Origin: Bacillus cereus G9842
GTDB lineage: Bacteria > Bacillota > Bacilli > Bacillales > Bacillaceae_G
NCBI RefSeq assembly: GCF_000021305.1
Contig: NC_011772.1
Location: forward strand, 1,960,001-2,024,000
Direction: 5' to 3'
DNA length: 64,000 nt
In this document: positions 1 through 7,774 of the stretch, one piece after another
Layout: every line of letters starts with the position of its first letter
How positions within the stretch are numbered: position 1 is the first letter of the stretch
Made by a program: the position numbers and the translations under genes
The notes under the pieces: model-generated
The model's input: only the letters and a program-made list of their open reading frames with translations
What the model was told of the DNA's origin: nothing
Database searches by the model: none

Positions 1-1
1 A

Positions 2-472
2 ATTGACGGTTCGGAAATGTTAGCAGTTTGGATGAATAAACACTTTAATGTACCAATTAGTACATTTTTACTTGCAGTAAATGCAGTTATTTTCATCTTT
101 GTTGCAATTTTATTTTCAATCGAACAAGCGATGTTCTCATTAGCAATTTTCTATATTGTTACGAAGATGATTGATTTTATATTAGATGGTATTAATCAAG
201 GTAAGAGCGTTATGATTATTTCTGGTAAGAATAAAGAAATAGGCGATTTACTTATGAAAGAATTGCAACTATCTGTTACGTATCTACATGGAGAAGGTGG
301 TTTTTTAGGGGAGCATAAGAGAATCATTTATTGCATTACAAACCGATTCATTTATCCGAAAATGAAAGATCTCGTTCTCTCTGTAGATCCAACCGCTATA
401 ATTGAAGCTTCCTATTCAACAGAAACGACTGGTGTGAAACGTCCGGGAAGGAAAGCTAGGTCAGGTGAGTAA
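2..472 (+). CDS. YitT family membrane protein, 3' part only
   Basis: The reading frame is open from the first complete codon of the window, so the true start lies upstream and this is a 5'-truncated gene. The visible part begins in a soluble stretch (DGSEMLAVW), contains hydrophobic segments (roughly residues 25-45 and 50-65 of the visible part) and ends in a soluble domain with the GGFLGEHKRIIYCITNR pattern typical of the DUF2179 C-terminal domain of YitT/YpjC/YqfU-like proteins. The family is integral to the membrane, and its biochemical role is not known. A hairpin terminator follows directly. The family assignment is good; the N-terminal half cannot be assessed. Confidence 0.85.
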   Translation: MDGSEMLAVWMNKHFNVPISTFLLAVNAVIFIFVAILFSIEQAMFSLAIFYIVTKMIDFILDGINQGKSVMIISGKNKEIGDLLMKELQLSVTYLHGEGGFLGEHKRIIYCITNRFIYPKMKDLVLSVDPTAIIEASYSTETTGVKRPGRKARSGE

Positions 473-476
473 CTAG

Positions 477-523
477 AAGAAGGCTGTCCAAAAAGTTATT
501 TTGGAACAACCTTCTTTTTTATT
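477..523 (+). terminator. Rho-independent terminator after the YitT-family gene
   Basis: An imperfect inverted repeat (left arm about 477-494, right arm 499-516) is followed by a run of T at 515-520. It lies 5 bases after the TAA of the upstream gene and points in its direction. Confidence 0.8.
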
Positions 524-561
524 TTGTTGAATTGTTAGTATGTTACAAGTTAAACCCACTG

Positions 562-1977
562 TTAACAAGTTTCCTTGCAACTAGGGAACCAAGCGTCTTT
601 CAATAATGTAGCCAACGTCTCAATTTTATTTTCCGGAATACTACCAAAACCGAGTAATACATATGATTCCTTGCGTAAATCATTCATGAAATCATATGGA
701 GAAAGTGGGTATAATTTAACGCTTTGTTTTTTAGCGGATTCAATCAGTTCATTTTCATTCATACTGTTATGTACACATAATACAATATGAAGTCCGGACT
801 GTTCGCCAAGAATTTGAACATTAGCCCCCATTTCTTTCATAATGGATTTTACTAACGCATGATGTTTTCTTTTATATAGTGTACGACTCCGATTAAGGTG
901 ACGTTCCCAATTCCCGCTTTGTATAAAGTTAGCAAAAGCAAGTTGTTGTATTGTAGCCACTGTTTGTTTAAAAATTCCATGCAGTTCTTGATATATTTTT
1001 AAAAGATGTGGTGGTAAAACAACATATCCCATTCGTAAAGAAGGTAAAAAAGATTTTGAGAAAGTCCCCATATAAATAACGCGTTCATTTGAATCAAGAC
1101 TTTGTAAAGAAGGAATCGGCTTACCAGCGTAGCGAAACTCTCCGTCATAGTCATCTTCAATAATGTATCCATTGCAATCATTAGCCCACTTTAACAATTC
1201 TAATCTTCTAGGTAAAGGCATAATAATCCCAAGTGGAAATTGGTGTGATGGTGTAACGTATGCGACATTGGCATTTGTATTGTATAAGCTAGAAATATTA
1301 ATCCCTTTTTCATCCAATGGTATGGGATGGATTTGTCTATCACAGCTTTTAATGATTGCGTGTATACGGTGAAATCCAGGGTTTTCAATGCCGTATTCTT
1401 TTGTAGGGCCAAGCAGTTGAAGTAGTAACCAGAGAAGTGGCTGCGTTCCGGCACCGATCACAATTTGATCAGGTGAAGAATGTACACCGCGAGAATGATA
1501 TAAATATGTTGATATATGCTCTCGAAGAGCGAATTCACCTTGAGGGTCTTCTTTGGCAAATAGTGCATTTTCGTATGTAAGTATGGATTCTTGTAATGCC
1601 CGTTTCCAATTTGTAATCGGAAATTTATTTTGATCAATAAGCCCTTGGCTACAATCGTATTCGAATTTTTCGTCTATCAAATTGCTCGTCTTCTTTGCTG
1701 CATTTCGTTTTTTATTTGGGATAACGTCAATATCGAAATTTGCTACAAAAATACCACGTTTCGGTTTACTTTCTACATAACCTTCAGCTAATAATTGTTG
1801 ATAAGCTGATTCAACAGTAATGCGGCTAATATTAAGTTGTGATGCTAAATTTCTGTGTGAGGGTAGACGTGTGCCAACAGAAATAGTCCTTTGTATAATT
1901 TCAGCTTTTATATATTCGTAAATTTGCAAGTAAATAGGTGTGTTACTTTGTAATTGCAATGGGATAGTAAAATCCAT
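562..1977 (-). CDS. MocR/GabR-type regulator (GntR wHTH fused to aminotransferase)
   Basis: This is a two-domain transcriptional regulator. A GntR winged helix (about residues 10-75, with LPSHRNLASQLNISRITVESAYQQL) is joined to a fold-type I aminotransferase-like domain. The domain has a PLP-binding lysine in YMGTFSKSF and the downstream SLRMGY motif. Such proteins sense PLP or an amino compound and usually regulate a neighbouring gene. I chose the ATG at 1977 because AAAGGAGAG lies just upstream on this strand; an in-frame start 23 codons earlier at 2046 lacks such a site. Length is 471 aa, normal for the family. It is divergent from an acetyltransferase gene across a 130-bp region with an inverted repeat, so that gene is its likely target. 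The effector is unknown. Confidence 0.9.
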   Translation of the reverse strand: MDFTIPLQLQSNTPIYLQIYEYIKAEIIQRTISVGTRLPSHRNLASQLNISRITVESAYQQLLAEGYVESKPKRGIFVANFDIDVIPNKKRNAAKKTSNLIDEKFEYDCSQGLIDQNKFPITNWKRALQESILTYENALFAKEDPQGEFALREHISTYLYHSRGVHSSPDQIVIGAGTQPLLWLLLQLLGPTKEYGIENPGFHRIHAIIKSCDRQIHPIPLDEKGINISSLYNTNANVAYVTPSHQFPLGIIMPLPRRLELLKWANDCNGYIIEDDYDGEFRYAGKPIPSLQSLDSNERVIYMGTFSKSFLPSLRMGYVVLPPHLLKIYQELHGIFKQTVATIQQLAFANFIQSGNWERHLNRSRTLYKRKHHALVKSIMKEMGANVQILGEQSGLHIVLCVHNSMNENELIESAKKQSVKLYPLSPYDFMNDLRKESYVLLGFGSIPENKIETLATLLKDAWFPSCKETC

Positions 1978-2019
1978 ATAAAACTCTCCTTTAAAACTGA
2001 CCTTATAAAAAATACTTAA

Positions 2020-2056
2020 ACTGCCACTTAAGTAAAGGGCAGTCACTTTCTATAAT
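2020..2056 (+). promoter_or_regulatory. Divergent promoter with inverted repeat, candidate MocR operator
   Basis: ACTGCC at 2020-2025 and GGCAGT at 2038-2043 form a perfect 6-bp inverted repeat. A TATAAT -10 box at 2051-2056 points towards the acetyltransferase, and there is no good -35 box at the right distance. A weak -35 with a dyad overlapping it fits a promoter controlled by the divergent MocR-type regulator. The control link is inferred. Confidence 0.5.
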
Positions 2057-2106
2057 AATGATATAACATTTAGAAAATTAAATAAATAGTTAAGGGAGAG
2101 TTAAAA

Positions 2107-2529
2107 ATGAATGTTAAAGAAGTAGTAACAGAAGAGCAATTACATGAAGTATTACCTGTTTTACAGCAATTACGAACACAACTTTCAAAAGAGGAAACAG
2201 GCACTTTATTTCGAAATATGAAAGAAGAAAATTATAAACTATTCTCGCTGCGTAATGAAGATGATGAAGTTGTTAGCCTTGCAGGTGTAGCGATTTGTAC
2301 GAACTTTTATAATAAGAAGCACGTTTTCGTATATGACCTTGTAACGGCAGACGCACATCGTTCAAAAGGACATGGAAATGTATTACTTTCGTATATAGAG
2401 AACTGGGGAAAGGAAAACGGATGTGAGTCTATCACCCTCACGTCAGCATTTTCAAGAATTGATGCTCATCGTTTTTATGAAAGAGAAGGGTATGATAAGG
2501 TGAGTTATTCTTTTCATAAAGAATTATAA
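2107..2529 (+). CDS. GNAT family N-acetyltransferase
   Basis: A 140-aa single-domain acetyltransferase. The acetyl-CoA-binding segment reads DLVTADAHRSKGHGNVLLSYIENW (R-x-x-G-x-G/A type), followed by the C-terminal ahRFYEREGYDKVSYSFHKEL element typical of GNATs. The ATG is preceded by AAGGGAGAG at a good distance. It is divergent from the MocR-type regulator, which suggests that regulator controls it. The substrate cannot be read from the sequence. Confidence 0.88.
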   Translation: MNVKEVVTEEQLHEVLPVLQQLRTQLSKEETGTLFRNMKEENYKLFSLRNEDDEVVSLAGVAICTNFYNKKHVFVYDLVTADAHRSKGHGNVLLSYIENWGKENGCESITLTSAFSRIDAHRFYEREGYDKVSYSFHKEL

Positions 2530-2534
2530 ATAAT

Positions 2535-2586
2535 AATAAGAAGAAGTTGTCCCGCAAAAGTTGGGAGCAACTTCTTCTTATTTATT
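2535..2586 (+). terminator. Terminator after the acetyltransferase
   Basis: Long hairpin with arms AATAAGAAGAAGTTG and CAACTTCTTCTTATT, lying just after the stop codon. The right arm ends in a T-rich stretch. Confidence 0.75.
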
Positions 2587-2705
2587 AAGTTATTATTGAA
2601 CCGTAAATAGGTTGTAAGTTATGGTATATGTATTTGAAAAAGTTATATAGTGTATTTTGTCGAATTGTTTTAATTTAATAAAGAGAATGATTGGAGCGCT
2701 TATAC

Positions 2706-3833
2706 TTGAAAAAAATAAAGAAACTATCAATCCCTAATGATGCTAGAGTTATTGTCATATCTGATATTCATGGAGAATTAAATCTTTTAAAAGAAGCACT
2801 ACATAAAGTTAACTTTAAAGATGAAGATTATTTAATTATTAATGGAGATCTTTGCGAGAAAGGACGAGATAGCGTAGGCGTAGTAAACTACGTTATGAAT
2901 CTTGTAAAGAACAATTCAAAGGTTCACGTTGTTGAAGGGAATTGTGAAGTTTTAGTTGATGCTCTTCTAAATGAAAATCCTGGTCTTATTAATTATTTAT
3001 GTACGAGGAAGCATTCAATTTTTAATGAATGGCTAGAGCAATTGGGTTTTTCAGTTCATGAGGGCACTTCAATTCGTGAAGTGAAAGAAGCATTGTTAAG
3101 TGAATTTTCACAAGAACTATATTGGCTAACAGAGTTGCCAACAGCGATTGAAACAGAAGATTATATTTTTGTGCATGCCGGTCTAGAAGATAGAGTAGAT
3201 TGGAAAGAAACTGAGCGCAAAAATGCGATAGCAATGCCGGAGTTTTTCAATCAATCACATAAAGCAAATAAGTATGTAATAGTCGGTCATTGGCCTGTCG
3301 TGAACTATTCTGAAGAAGCACCGTCTAATAATCCAGTTATTGATAAGGAGAAAAAAATTATTGCGATTGATGGAGGAAATGCAATTAAAGAAGCAGGGCA
3401 ATTAAACGTATTTATTATTCAGAGGAAACAAACGGACGATACGTTTTCTTATACATATGTAGACTATTTTCCAGAGTACGAAGTAATAGCGGATTTTAAT
3501 GCGAATTCAGAAATGCAGGGCGGAGTGACATATCCGTATTATTACATAGAGCCTATCGAGAAGATGCAAGATTACACCGTATGTAAACAAAAGGAAACGA
3601 ATAATGTGCTCACTGTAAAAAATGAATATATGAAACAACTTAAGTCAGGTGAATATACAGTGAAAACTGATATTTCTTGTGCGCAAATAAGCGTTAGGAA
3701 GGGAGATATCGTTTCTCTCATTGATGATAGCTGTTCAGGATATGATTTAATTAAAAAAGATGGCGTAGAGGGTTGGATAGAGAAAGGGATTTTAGTTGAG
3801 ATAGAAAAAGTGAAAAATAAAACATTAAGCTGA
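2706..3833 (+). CDS. Calcineurin-like metallophosphoesterase with C-terminal SH3-like segment
   Basis: Residues 15-215 form a metallophosphatase domain. Metal-binding motifs are visible in order: SDIHGE (D-x-H), NGDLCEKGRD (GD), EGNCE in place of the usual GNHE, FVHAG and GHWP. This matches bacterial PPP-type serine/threonine phosphatases or diadenosine tetraphosphatase relatives. The histidine of GNHE is replaced by cysteine, which is unusual and may affect catalysis. The last 60 residues (KGDIVSLIDD...GVEGWIEKGIL) resemble a bacterial SH3-like fold. The TTG at 2706 is preferred because GGAG lies 9 bases upstream; a TTG at 2691 is possible. The substrate is unknown. Confidence 0.82.
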   Translation: MKKIKKLSIPNDARVIVISDIHGELNLLKEALHKVNFKDEDYLIINGDLCEKGRDSVGVVNYVMNLVKNNSKVHVVEGNCEVLVDALLNENPGLINYLCTRKHSIFNEWLEQLGFSVHEGTSIREVKEALLSEFSQELYWLTELPTAIETEDYIFVHAGLEDRVDWKETERKNAIAMPEFFNQSHKANKYVIVGHWPVVNYSEEAPSNNPVIDKEKKIIAIDGGNAIKEAGQLNVFIIQRKQTDDTFSYTYVDYFPEYEVIADFNANSEMQGGVTYPYYYIEPIEKMQDYTVCKQKETNNVLTVKNEYMKQLKSGEYTVKTDISCAQISVRKGDIVSLIDDSCSGYDLIKKDGVEGWIEKGILVEIEKVKNKTLS

Positions 3834-3866
3834 AATAGGAGGGATATAACCTCCTATTTTTTTAAA
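3833..3866. terminator. Bidirectional terminator between convergent genes
   Basis: Arms AAATAGGAGG and CCTCCTATTT are followed by T on the + strand. The hairpin sits between the stop codons of two convergent genes and reaches into the 3' end of the minus-strand gene. Confidence 0.75.
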
Positions 3867-4480
3867 GGAGTAGATTGCTTGCTGTCTTTAATAAGTAAAT
3901 AAATCGTACTCGGCAGAATGATAAGCGTCATTCCTAAAAGAATTGCTAGTATAGCATAACCTCTATAGGGAGCAGAAACGATAAAAGGAAGTATCGCTAA
4001 AAAAATACCTGCTATCATCATTGAAATACTACTAATATTTGAAGCTCTTTTTTCAAGGTGCTTATCATTCCATTCTAATGAAACGGTTGATTTAGTCGTA
4101 TCAATTTTGGAACTGAAATAACCTATTAATATAAATAAAAGCCCTAATGCTAAAAATATGAAATGATCAAGAGGAAGTGAAAAGCCAAGAGCGATGAGGG
4201 CGATGACAATATCGACAAAAAATAAGAATAGTAACATTGTGTTGCCGATCCAATGGAGAAATTTCTGGTTACTCGCTGCTTTAGATAAAGCTAAAAATAC
4301 AAAGAATAAGAAGGAACATATAATTATATTTACGATTACAAAAGTGCTTTTATCCATTGTTGATGTAGGCGTTCCATTAAAGTCCCATTTCGTAACAATA
4401 TTTGATGGTAAGAAGAAATATAGAATAATATTTGTCGTAACAATAGTGAGAAATAAAGCAATACTAAATCGATTCTTCAC
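3854..4480 (-). CDS. DUF1648 membrane protein
   Basis: A 208-aa integral membrane protein. The N-terminal segment has the DUF1648 pattern: a first membrane helix, then LPSNIVTKWDFNGTPTSTMDKST. About five more hydrophobic helices follow. DUF1648 is found in SdpI-type immunity and signal-transduction proteins, but this protein is not identifiable as SdpI. The GTG start at 4480 follows a short GGTGA site. It is convergent with the metallophosphoesterase and seems to be a single-gene unit. Confidence 0.8.
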   Translation of the reverse strand: MKNRFSIALFLTIVTTNIILYFFLPSNIVTKWDFNGTPTSTMDKSTFVIVNIIICSFLFFVFLALSKAASNQKFLHWIGNTMLLFLFFVDIVIALIALGFSLPLDHFIFLALGLLFILIGYFSSKIDTTKSTVSLEWNDKHLEKRASNISSISMMIAGIFLAILPFIVSAPYRGYAILAILLGMTLIILPSTIYLLIKDSKQSTPLKK

Positions 4481-4616
4481 TGAATCACCAGCTTTCTAAA
4501 TCAATAATTGGTATCTAATAACAAAATTATACAATATAATAAATGATATTAGTTTTGATTTTTCTGAAAAAATATTATAATTATATATGAAATAAAGAGG
4601 AATGCAGGAGGGAATT

Positions 4617-5183
4617 ATGCAAAACGTTGTATTAAAGGGAAAGAAAGTTACAATTCGTACAATAGAAGAATCGGATATAAAAACATTATGGAATATCATA
4701 TTTAAAGAAGAAAGCCCAGAATGGAAGAATTGGGATGCGCCATATTTCCCGTTCTCAATGCAAGAATACTCTTCCTATAAAGAGAAGATGCAAACTCGTT
4801 TGCAAGAAGAACCACTGTCAAATTTAATTATAGAAAATAACGGTCAAATTATAGGGACGGTCGGATTTTATTGGGAGCATAAACCGACGCGTTGGTTGGA
4901 GATGGGAATTGTTATTTATAATCCAACTTACTGGAATGGTGGCTACGGTACAGAAGCGTTAAAATTATATAGAGATTTGCTATTTGAAAAGATGGAAATT
5001 GGTAGAGTAGGGCTCACGACTTGGTCTGGTAACGAACGAATGATGAAAGTAGCGGAGAAAATAGGAATGAGCTTAGAAGGTAGAATGCGAAAGTGTCGTT
5101 ATTATAACGGAACATACTATGATTCTATTCGAATGGGCATGATTCGTGAAGAATGGGAAGCGCTATGTGTAACGAAGGGGTGA
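4617..5183 (+). CDS. GNAT acetyltransferase, RimJ/RimL type
   Basis: A 188-aa acetyltransferase of the ribosomal-protein-acetyltransferase-like class. It opens with LKGKKVTIRTIEESDIKTLW, has the acetyl-CoA motif NPTYWNGGYGTEAL and ends with the KIGMSLEGRMRKCRYYNGTYYDSIRMGM signature. I chose the ATG at 4617 because GGAGGG lies 3-8 bases before it; an ATG at 4602 lies upstream of that site. It is the first gene of a tightly packed set running to 7042. Confidence 0.9.
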   Translation: MQNVVLKGKKVTIRTIEESDIKTLWNIIFKEESPEWKNWDAPYFPFSMQEYSSYKEKMQTRLQEEPLSNLIIENNGQIIGTVGFYWEHKPTRWLEMGIVIYNPTYWNGGYGTEALKLYRDLLFEKMEIGRVGLTTWSGNERMMKVAEKIGMSLEGRMRKCRYYNGTYYDSIRMGMIREEWEALCVTKG

Positions 5184-5189
5184 GAAAGA

Positions 5190-5750
5190 TTGTACGCTAT
5201 CATTGCTACATTTGATCGTGTGTTTACTAATAAAATTACAGAATTACAAAATAAATTAACAAATGTAATTGGAACAAATCAATTAGCTGGAGTAGAACCT
5301 CATATAACGATTGCGGATTATAATGAGTTGGATGTTAATTTGTATATTGAAAAATTAAAGGAATTTGTAGCTATTCAAGAAAACATGTCTGCAGTCACTT
5401 TTCCTTCTGTTGGAACTTTTCCTACTAACGGTACGGTTTTTCTAGCGCCGACTGTTACCGATGATTTATTGAGACTTCATCATTTTTATCATGATCATTT
5501 CAAAACTTTTCATGATAATTCAAATTCATATTATGTACCAGGAAAATGGGTTCCGCATTGTACGATTGCGAATCATTTGAATTCAACTCATTTTTTAAGT
5601 GTGATGGAGTATATATATGAGAATTTTGATGTTACAACAGCTTCGATTGAAAAGTTAAAATTAATTAAGGTCAATTATGAAAATGGTTCTGCCGTTTCTT
5701 CTAGTATATTAGCAGAATATAATTTAAAGAGAATGGAGACATCGAGATGA
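5190..5750 (+). CDS. 2H phosphoesterase / 2'-5' RNA ligase-like protein
   Basis: The protein carries two H-x-T/S-x motifs, HITIADY at about residue 34 and HCTIANH at about residue 126. These define the 2H phosphoesterase fold (RNA ligase, cyclic phosphodiesterase and tRNA-processing relatives). Length is 186 aa. The TTG start lies 6 bases after the previous stop, with a GGGGTGAG site before it. Its 3' end overlaps the next gene (ATGA), so it is translationally coupled in an operon with acetyltransferases. The substrate is unknown. Confidence 0.8.
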   Translation: MYAIIATFDRVFTNKITELQNKLTNVIGTNQLAGVEPHITIADYNELDVNLYIEKLKEFVAIQENMSAVTFPSVGTFPTNGTVFLAPTVTDDLLRLHHFYHDHFKTFHDNSNSYYVPGKWVPHCTIANHLNSTHFLSVMEYIYENFDVTTASIEKLKLIKVNYENGSAVSSSILAEYNLKRMETSR

Positions 5751-6232
5751 CATATATAATTAGAGAAATGAAGCAAGAAGATATTCAGGCTGTACAATCA
5801 GTAGCGAAAATAGCTTGGCATGATACATATGAAGGCATTATTCCGAGAGAGATTCAAGATAGTTTTTTAGACGAGGCATATTCTGATGAAAAAATGAAAT
5901 ATCGCCTTAAAAATACACATTTATTCGTTGCGGAAGAAGAGGGAGAAGTAATAGGATTTGCGAACTTTTCACCTGTTAGACTACAAAACGAAGCAGAATT
6001 AGGGGCAATTTATTTGTTACCAGATCAGCAAGGAAAAGGGATCGGAAGTGCTTTATTACAAAGAGGGATTAAGGCATTAAATGGGATACGGAAATTGTAC
6101 ATACATGTAGAAGCTGCAAATGAAAAAGGAAAACGCTTTTATGAAGCGAAAGGTTTTGCTGAATTAGAGCAATTTGAAGAAGACTTTGAAGGACATATGA
6201 TGCAGACAGTAAGGATGGTTTTATACGTATAA
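5747..6232 (+). CDS. GNAT family N-acetyltransferase
   Basis: A 161-aa acetyltransferase with the classical motif A (LGAIYLLPDQQGKGIGSALL) and the C-terminal NEKGKRFYEAKGF segment. Its start overlaps the previous stop by ATGA. The context is an operon of three GNATs, a 2H phosphoesterase and a cupin, typical of a detoxification or antibiotic-modification gene set. The real substrates are unknown. Confidence 0.9.
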   Translation: MTYIIREMKQEDIQAVQSVAKIAWHDTYEGIIPREIQDSFLDEAYSDEKMKYRLKNTHLFVAEEEGEVIGFANFSPVRLQNEAELGAIYLLPDQQGKGIGSALLQRGIKALNGIRKLYIHVEAANEKGKRFYEAKGFAELEQFEEDFEGHMMQTVRMVLYV

Positions 6233-6244
6233 GGAGGACTAGTA

Positions 6245-6610
6245 ATGAAAACTTTTGATTTTAGTGAAAAAGTAGGAAAGCACTTATCAGTATTTCAATC
6301 TAATTTCATCATGTCGAAAATAGTAAACCATCAAGGAAATGTACATATCGGTGCTATGCATTTACAAGCCAATGGAATAATCGGATGTCATGAAGCAGTT
6401 GTATCTCAACTGCTTCTTATTGTGGACGGAGTAGGATATGTGTGTGGGGCAAATAAGGAAAAGGTAAAGATAGAAGCGGGACAAGCTGTGTTTTGGGAGA
6501 AGGGAGAGCTTCATGAAACAAGTACAGAACAAGGATTAACGGCAATTGTTATGGAAGCGGAGAATCTTGAACAAGGGATAGTAATGCCTATTATTCAAGG
6601 GGAGTTGTGA
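6245..6610 (+). CDS. Small cupin-fold protein
   Basis: A 121-aa single-domain protein with a beta-barrel (cupin) pattern: HIGAMHLQANGIIGCHEAVVSQLLLIVDGVGYV, then KVKIEAGQAVFWEKGELHETSTEQGLTAIV. Histidines at the usual metal positions are partly kept. AAGGAGG precedes the ATG. It lies 3 bases before the next acetyltransferase gene and so is part of the same operon. No specific function is recognised. Confidence 0.8.
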   Translation: MKTFDFSEKVGKHLSVFQSNFIMSKIVNHQGNVHIGAMHLQANGIIGCHEAVVSQLLLIVDGVGYVCGANKEKVKIEAGQAVFWEKGELHETSTEQGLTAIVMEAENLEQGIVMPIIQGEL

Positions 6611-6613
6611 AAA

Positions 6614-7042
6614 ATGATAATTAAGGCGAATCAAGAAGATACCAATGAAATATTAAAATATGCGGCTCAATCGCTTTTTGAAGGGACGAGAGGGAATTGT
6701 CAATTAAGTATCGAGAAAGCGATTGAAATTACAAAGCCGATTGTAGAAAAAGGAGCATACTATTTAATCATTAAAGAAGAAAATAAAGTAATGGGATGGA
6801 TATTAATAGGGGAAAATACAGACTATTTTTCTCGTGAAAAACTTGGATTTATATATGAATTGTACGTTTTCCCAGAATATCGCGGGAGAGGATTATCGCG
6901 AGAACTGATGGAAGGTGGTATTAAGGAATTAAAGGAGAAGTATTCAGAAATTAGGTTGAATGTATTTGCTGGGAATTTTGCAAAAGAGATGTACGAAGAG
7001 TTTGGGTTTGTTGAAAGGCAGGTAATTATGACTTTGAAGTGA
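6614..7042 (+). CDS. GNAT family N-acetyltransferase
   Basis: A 142-aa acetyltransferase. The acetyl-CoA site is YELYVFPEYRGRGLSRELMEGGI, and the C-terminus has the AKEMYEEFGFVERQVIMTLK element. It follows the cupin gene by 3 bases and ends the operon. I see no clear terminator after it. The substrate is unknown. Confidence 0.88.
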   Translation: MIIKANQEDTNEILKYAAQSLFEGTRGNCQLSIEKAIEITKPIVEKGAYYLIIKEENKVMGWILIGENTDYFSREKLGFIYELYVFPEYRGRGLSRELMEGGIKELKEKYSEIRLNVFAGNFAKEMYEEFGFVERQVIMTLK

Positions 7043-7351
7043 GTATTATAGTCGGAATGGGAGAAGAGAAAATAATGATTTAGTGGCTACTTTATCGCTG
7101 GAATTTAAAGCCAATAAGTCCTTATAAATATATAAAATAGATGGTTTGCCTTTATTTTATAGTAGATTGATAGTGTATGCTTAAAAATAAATAAATTACT
7201 ATTATACAATATATCGTTATTATAGTAAAAGAGAAATTTTGGAAAAATATCATTTTTTTGTTTAGAAATTTTTAAATTATTGATATAATCAATTTGTAGA
7301 ATTGATTATTGGTTAATTTTACTATTTTTAAATTTTAAGGGGGATTTAATA
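7043..7351 (+). promoter_or_regulatory. Intergenic region with the esxA promoter
   Basis: This 309-bp AT-rich gap separates the acetyltransferase operon from the Ess locus. An extended -10 element (TGA then TATAAT, 7281-7289) is spaced 17 bp from TTTAGA at 7261-7266. The ribosome binding site AAGGGGG lies just before esxA. The leader of about 55 bases is A/T-rich. I see no gene in the rest of the gap. Confidence 0.6.
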
Positions 7352-7648
7352 ATGGCAGGACAAATTCGTATGTCACCAGAGGAACTTAAATCGAAAGCTA
7401 CTCGATATGGACAAGGTGCAAATCAAATTGAGGACATTTTACGTCAACTACAAAACTTACAAAATGAATTAAGAGGAGAATGGGAAGGTCGTGCTTTCGA
7501 AGGTTTTGACCAACAGTTCAATCAATTAAAGCCAAAAGTACAAAACTTCGCACAGTTATTACAAGAAATTAATATGCAGCTTAATAAAACTGCAGAAGCT
7601 GTTGCTAGACATGACGAAGATCTTTCTCGTAATTTCGGTCTACAATAA
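7352..7648 (+). CDS. esxA: EsxA/YukE-type WXG100 secreted protein
   Basis: A 98-aa helical hairpin protein with the central W-x-G motif in LRGEWEGRAFEGFDQQF (residues 44-60) flanked by two amphipathic helices. This is the diagnostic WXG100 pattern of type VII secretion substrates. It is exported as a dimer by the EssC ATPase, and the C-terminal helix carries the targeting signal. It is the first gene of the Ess locus, with its own promoter and a strong RBS. A 15-bp hairpin follows it and may set its expression above that of the downstream machinery. Confidence 0.95.
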   Translation: MAGQIRMSPEELKSKATRYGQGANQIEDILRQLQNLQNELRGEWEGRAFEGFDQQFNQLKPKVQNFAQLLQEINMQLNKTAEAVARHDEDLSRNFGLQ

Positions 7649-7669
7649 GACAGATAAAAAGAAATATAT

Positions 7670-7706
7670 AATTTAGCCATGCAACCATACGTTGTATGGC
7701 TAAATT
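7670..7706 (+). terminator. Hairpin between esxA and esaA (possible partial terminator)
   Basis: A 15-bp stem (7670-7684 with 7692-7706, one G-U pair) and a 7-base loop lie just after esxA. No long T-run follows, so it may be a leaky terminator or an mRNA-stabilising structure rather than a full stop. Confidence 0.55.
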
Positions 7707-7774
7707 ACTTTAAAACTAGAGTAAGATACGAAGTCTTTCATTAGATAGACTCGCAGTCGCAGGAGTGATAAGTT

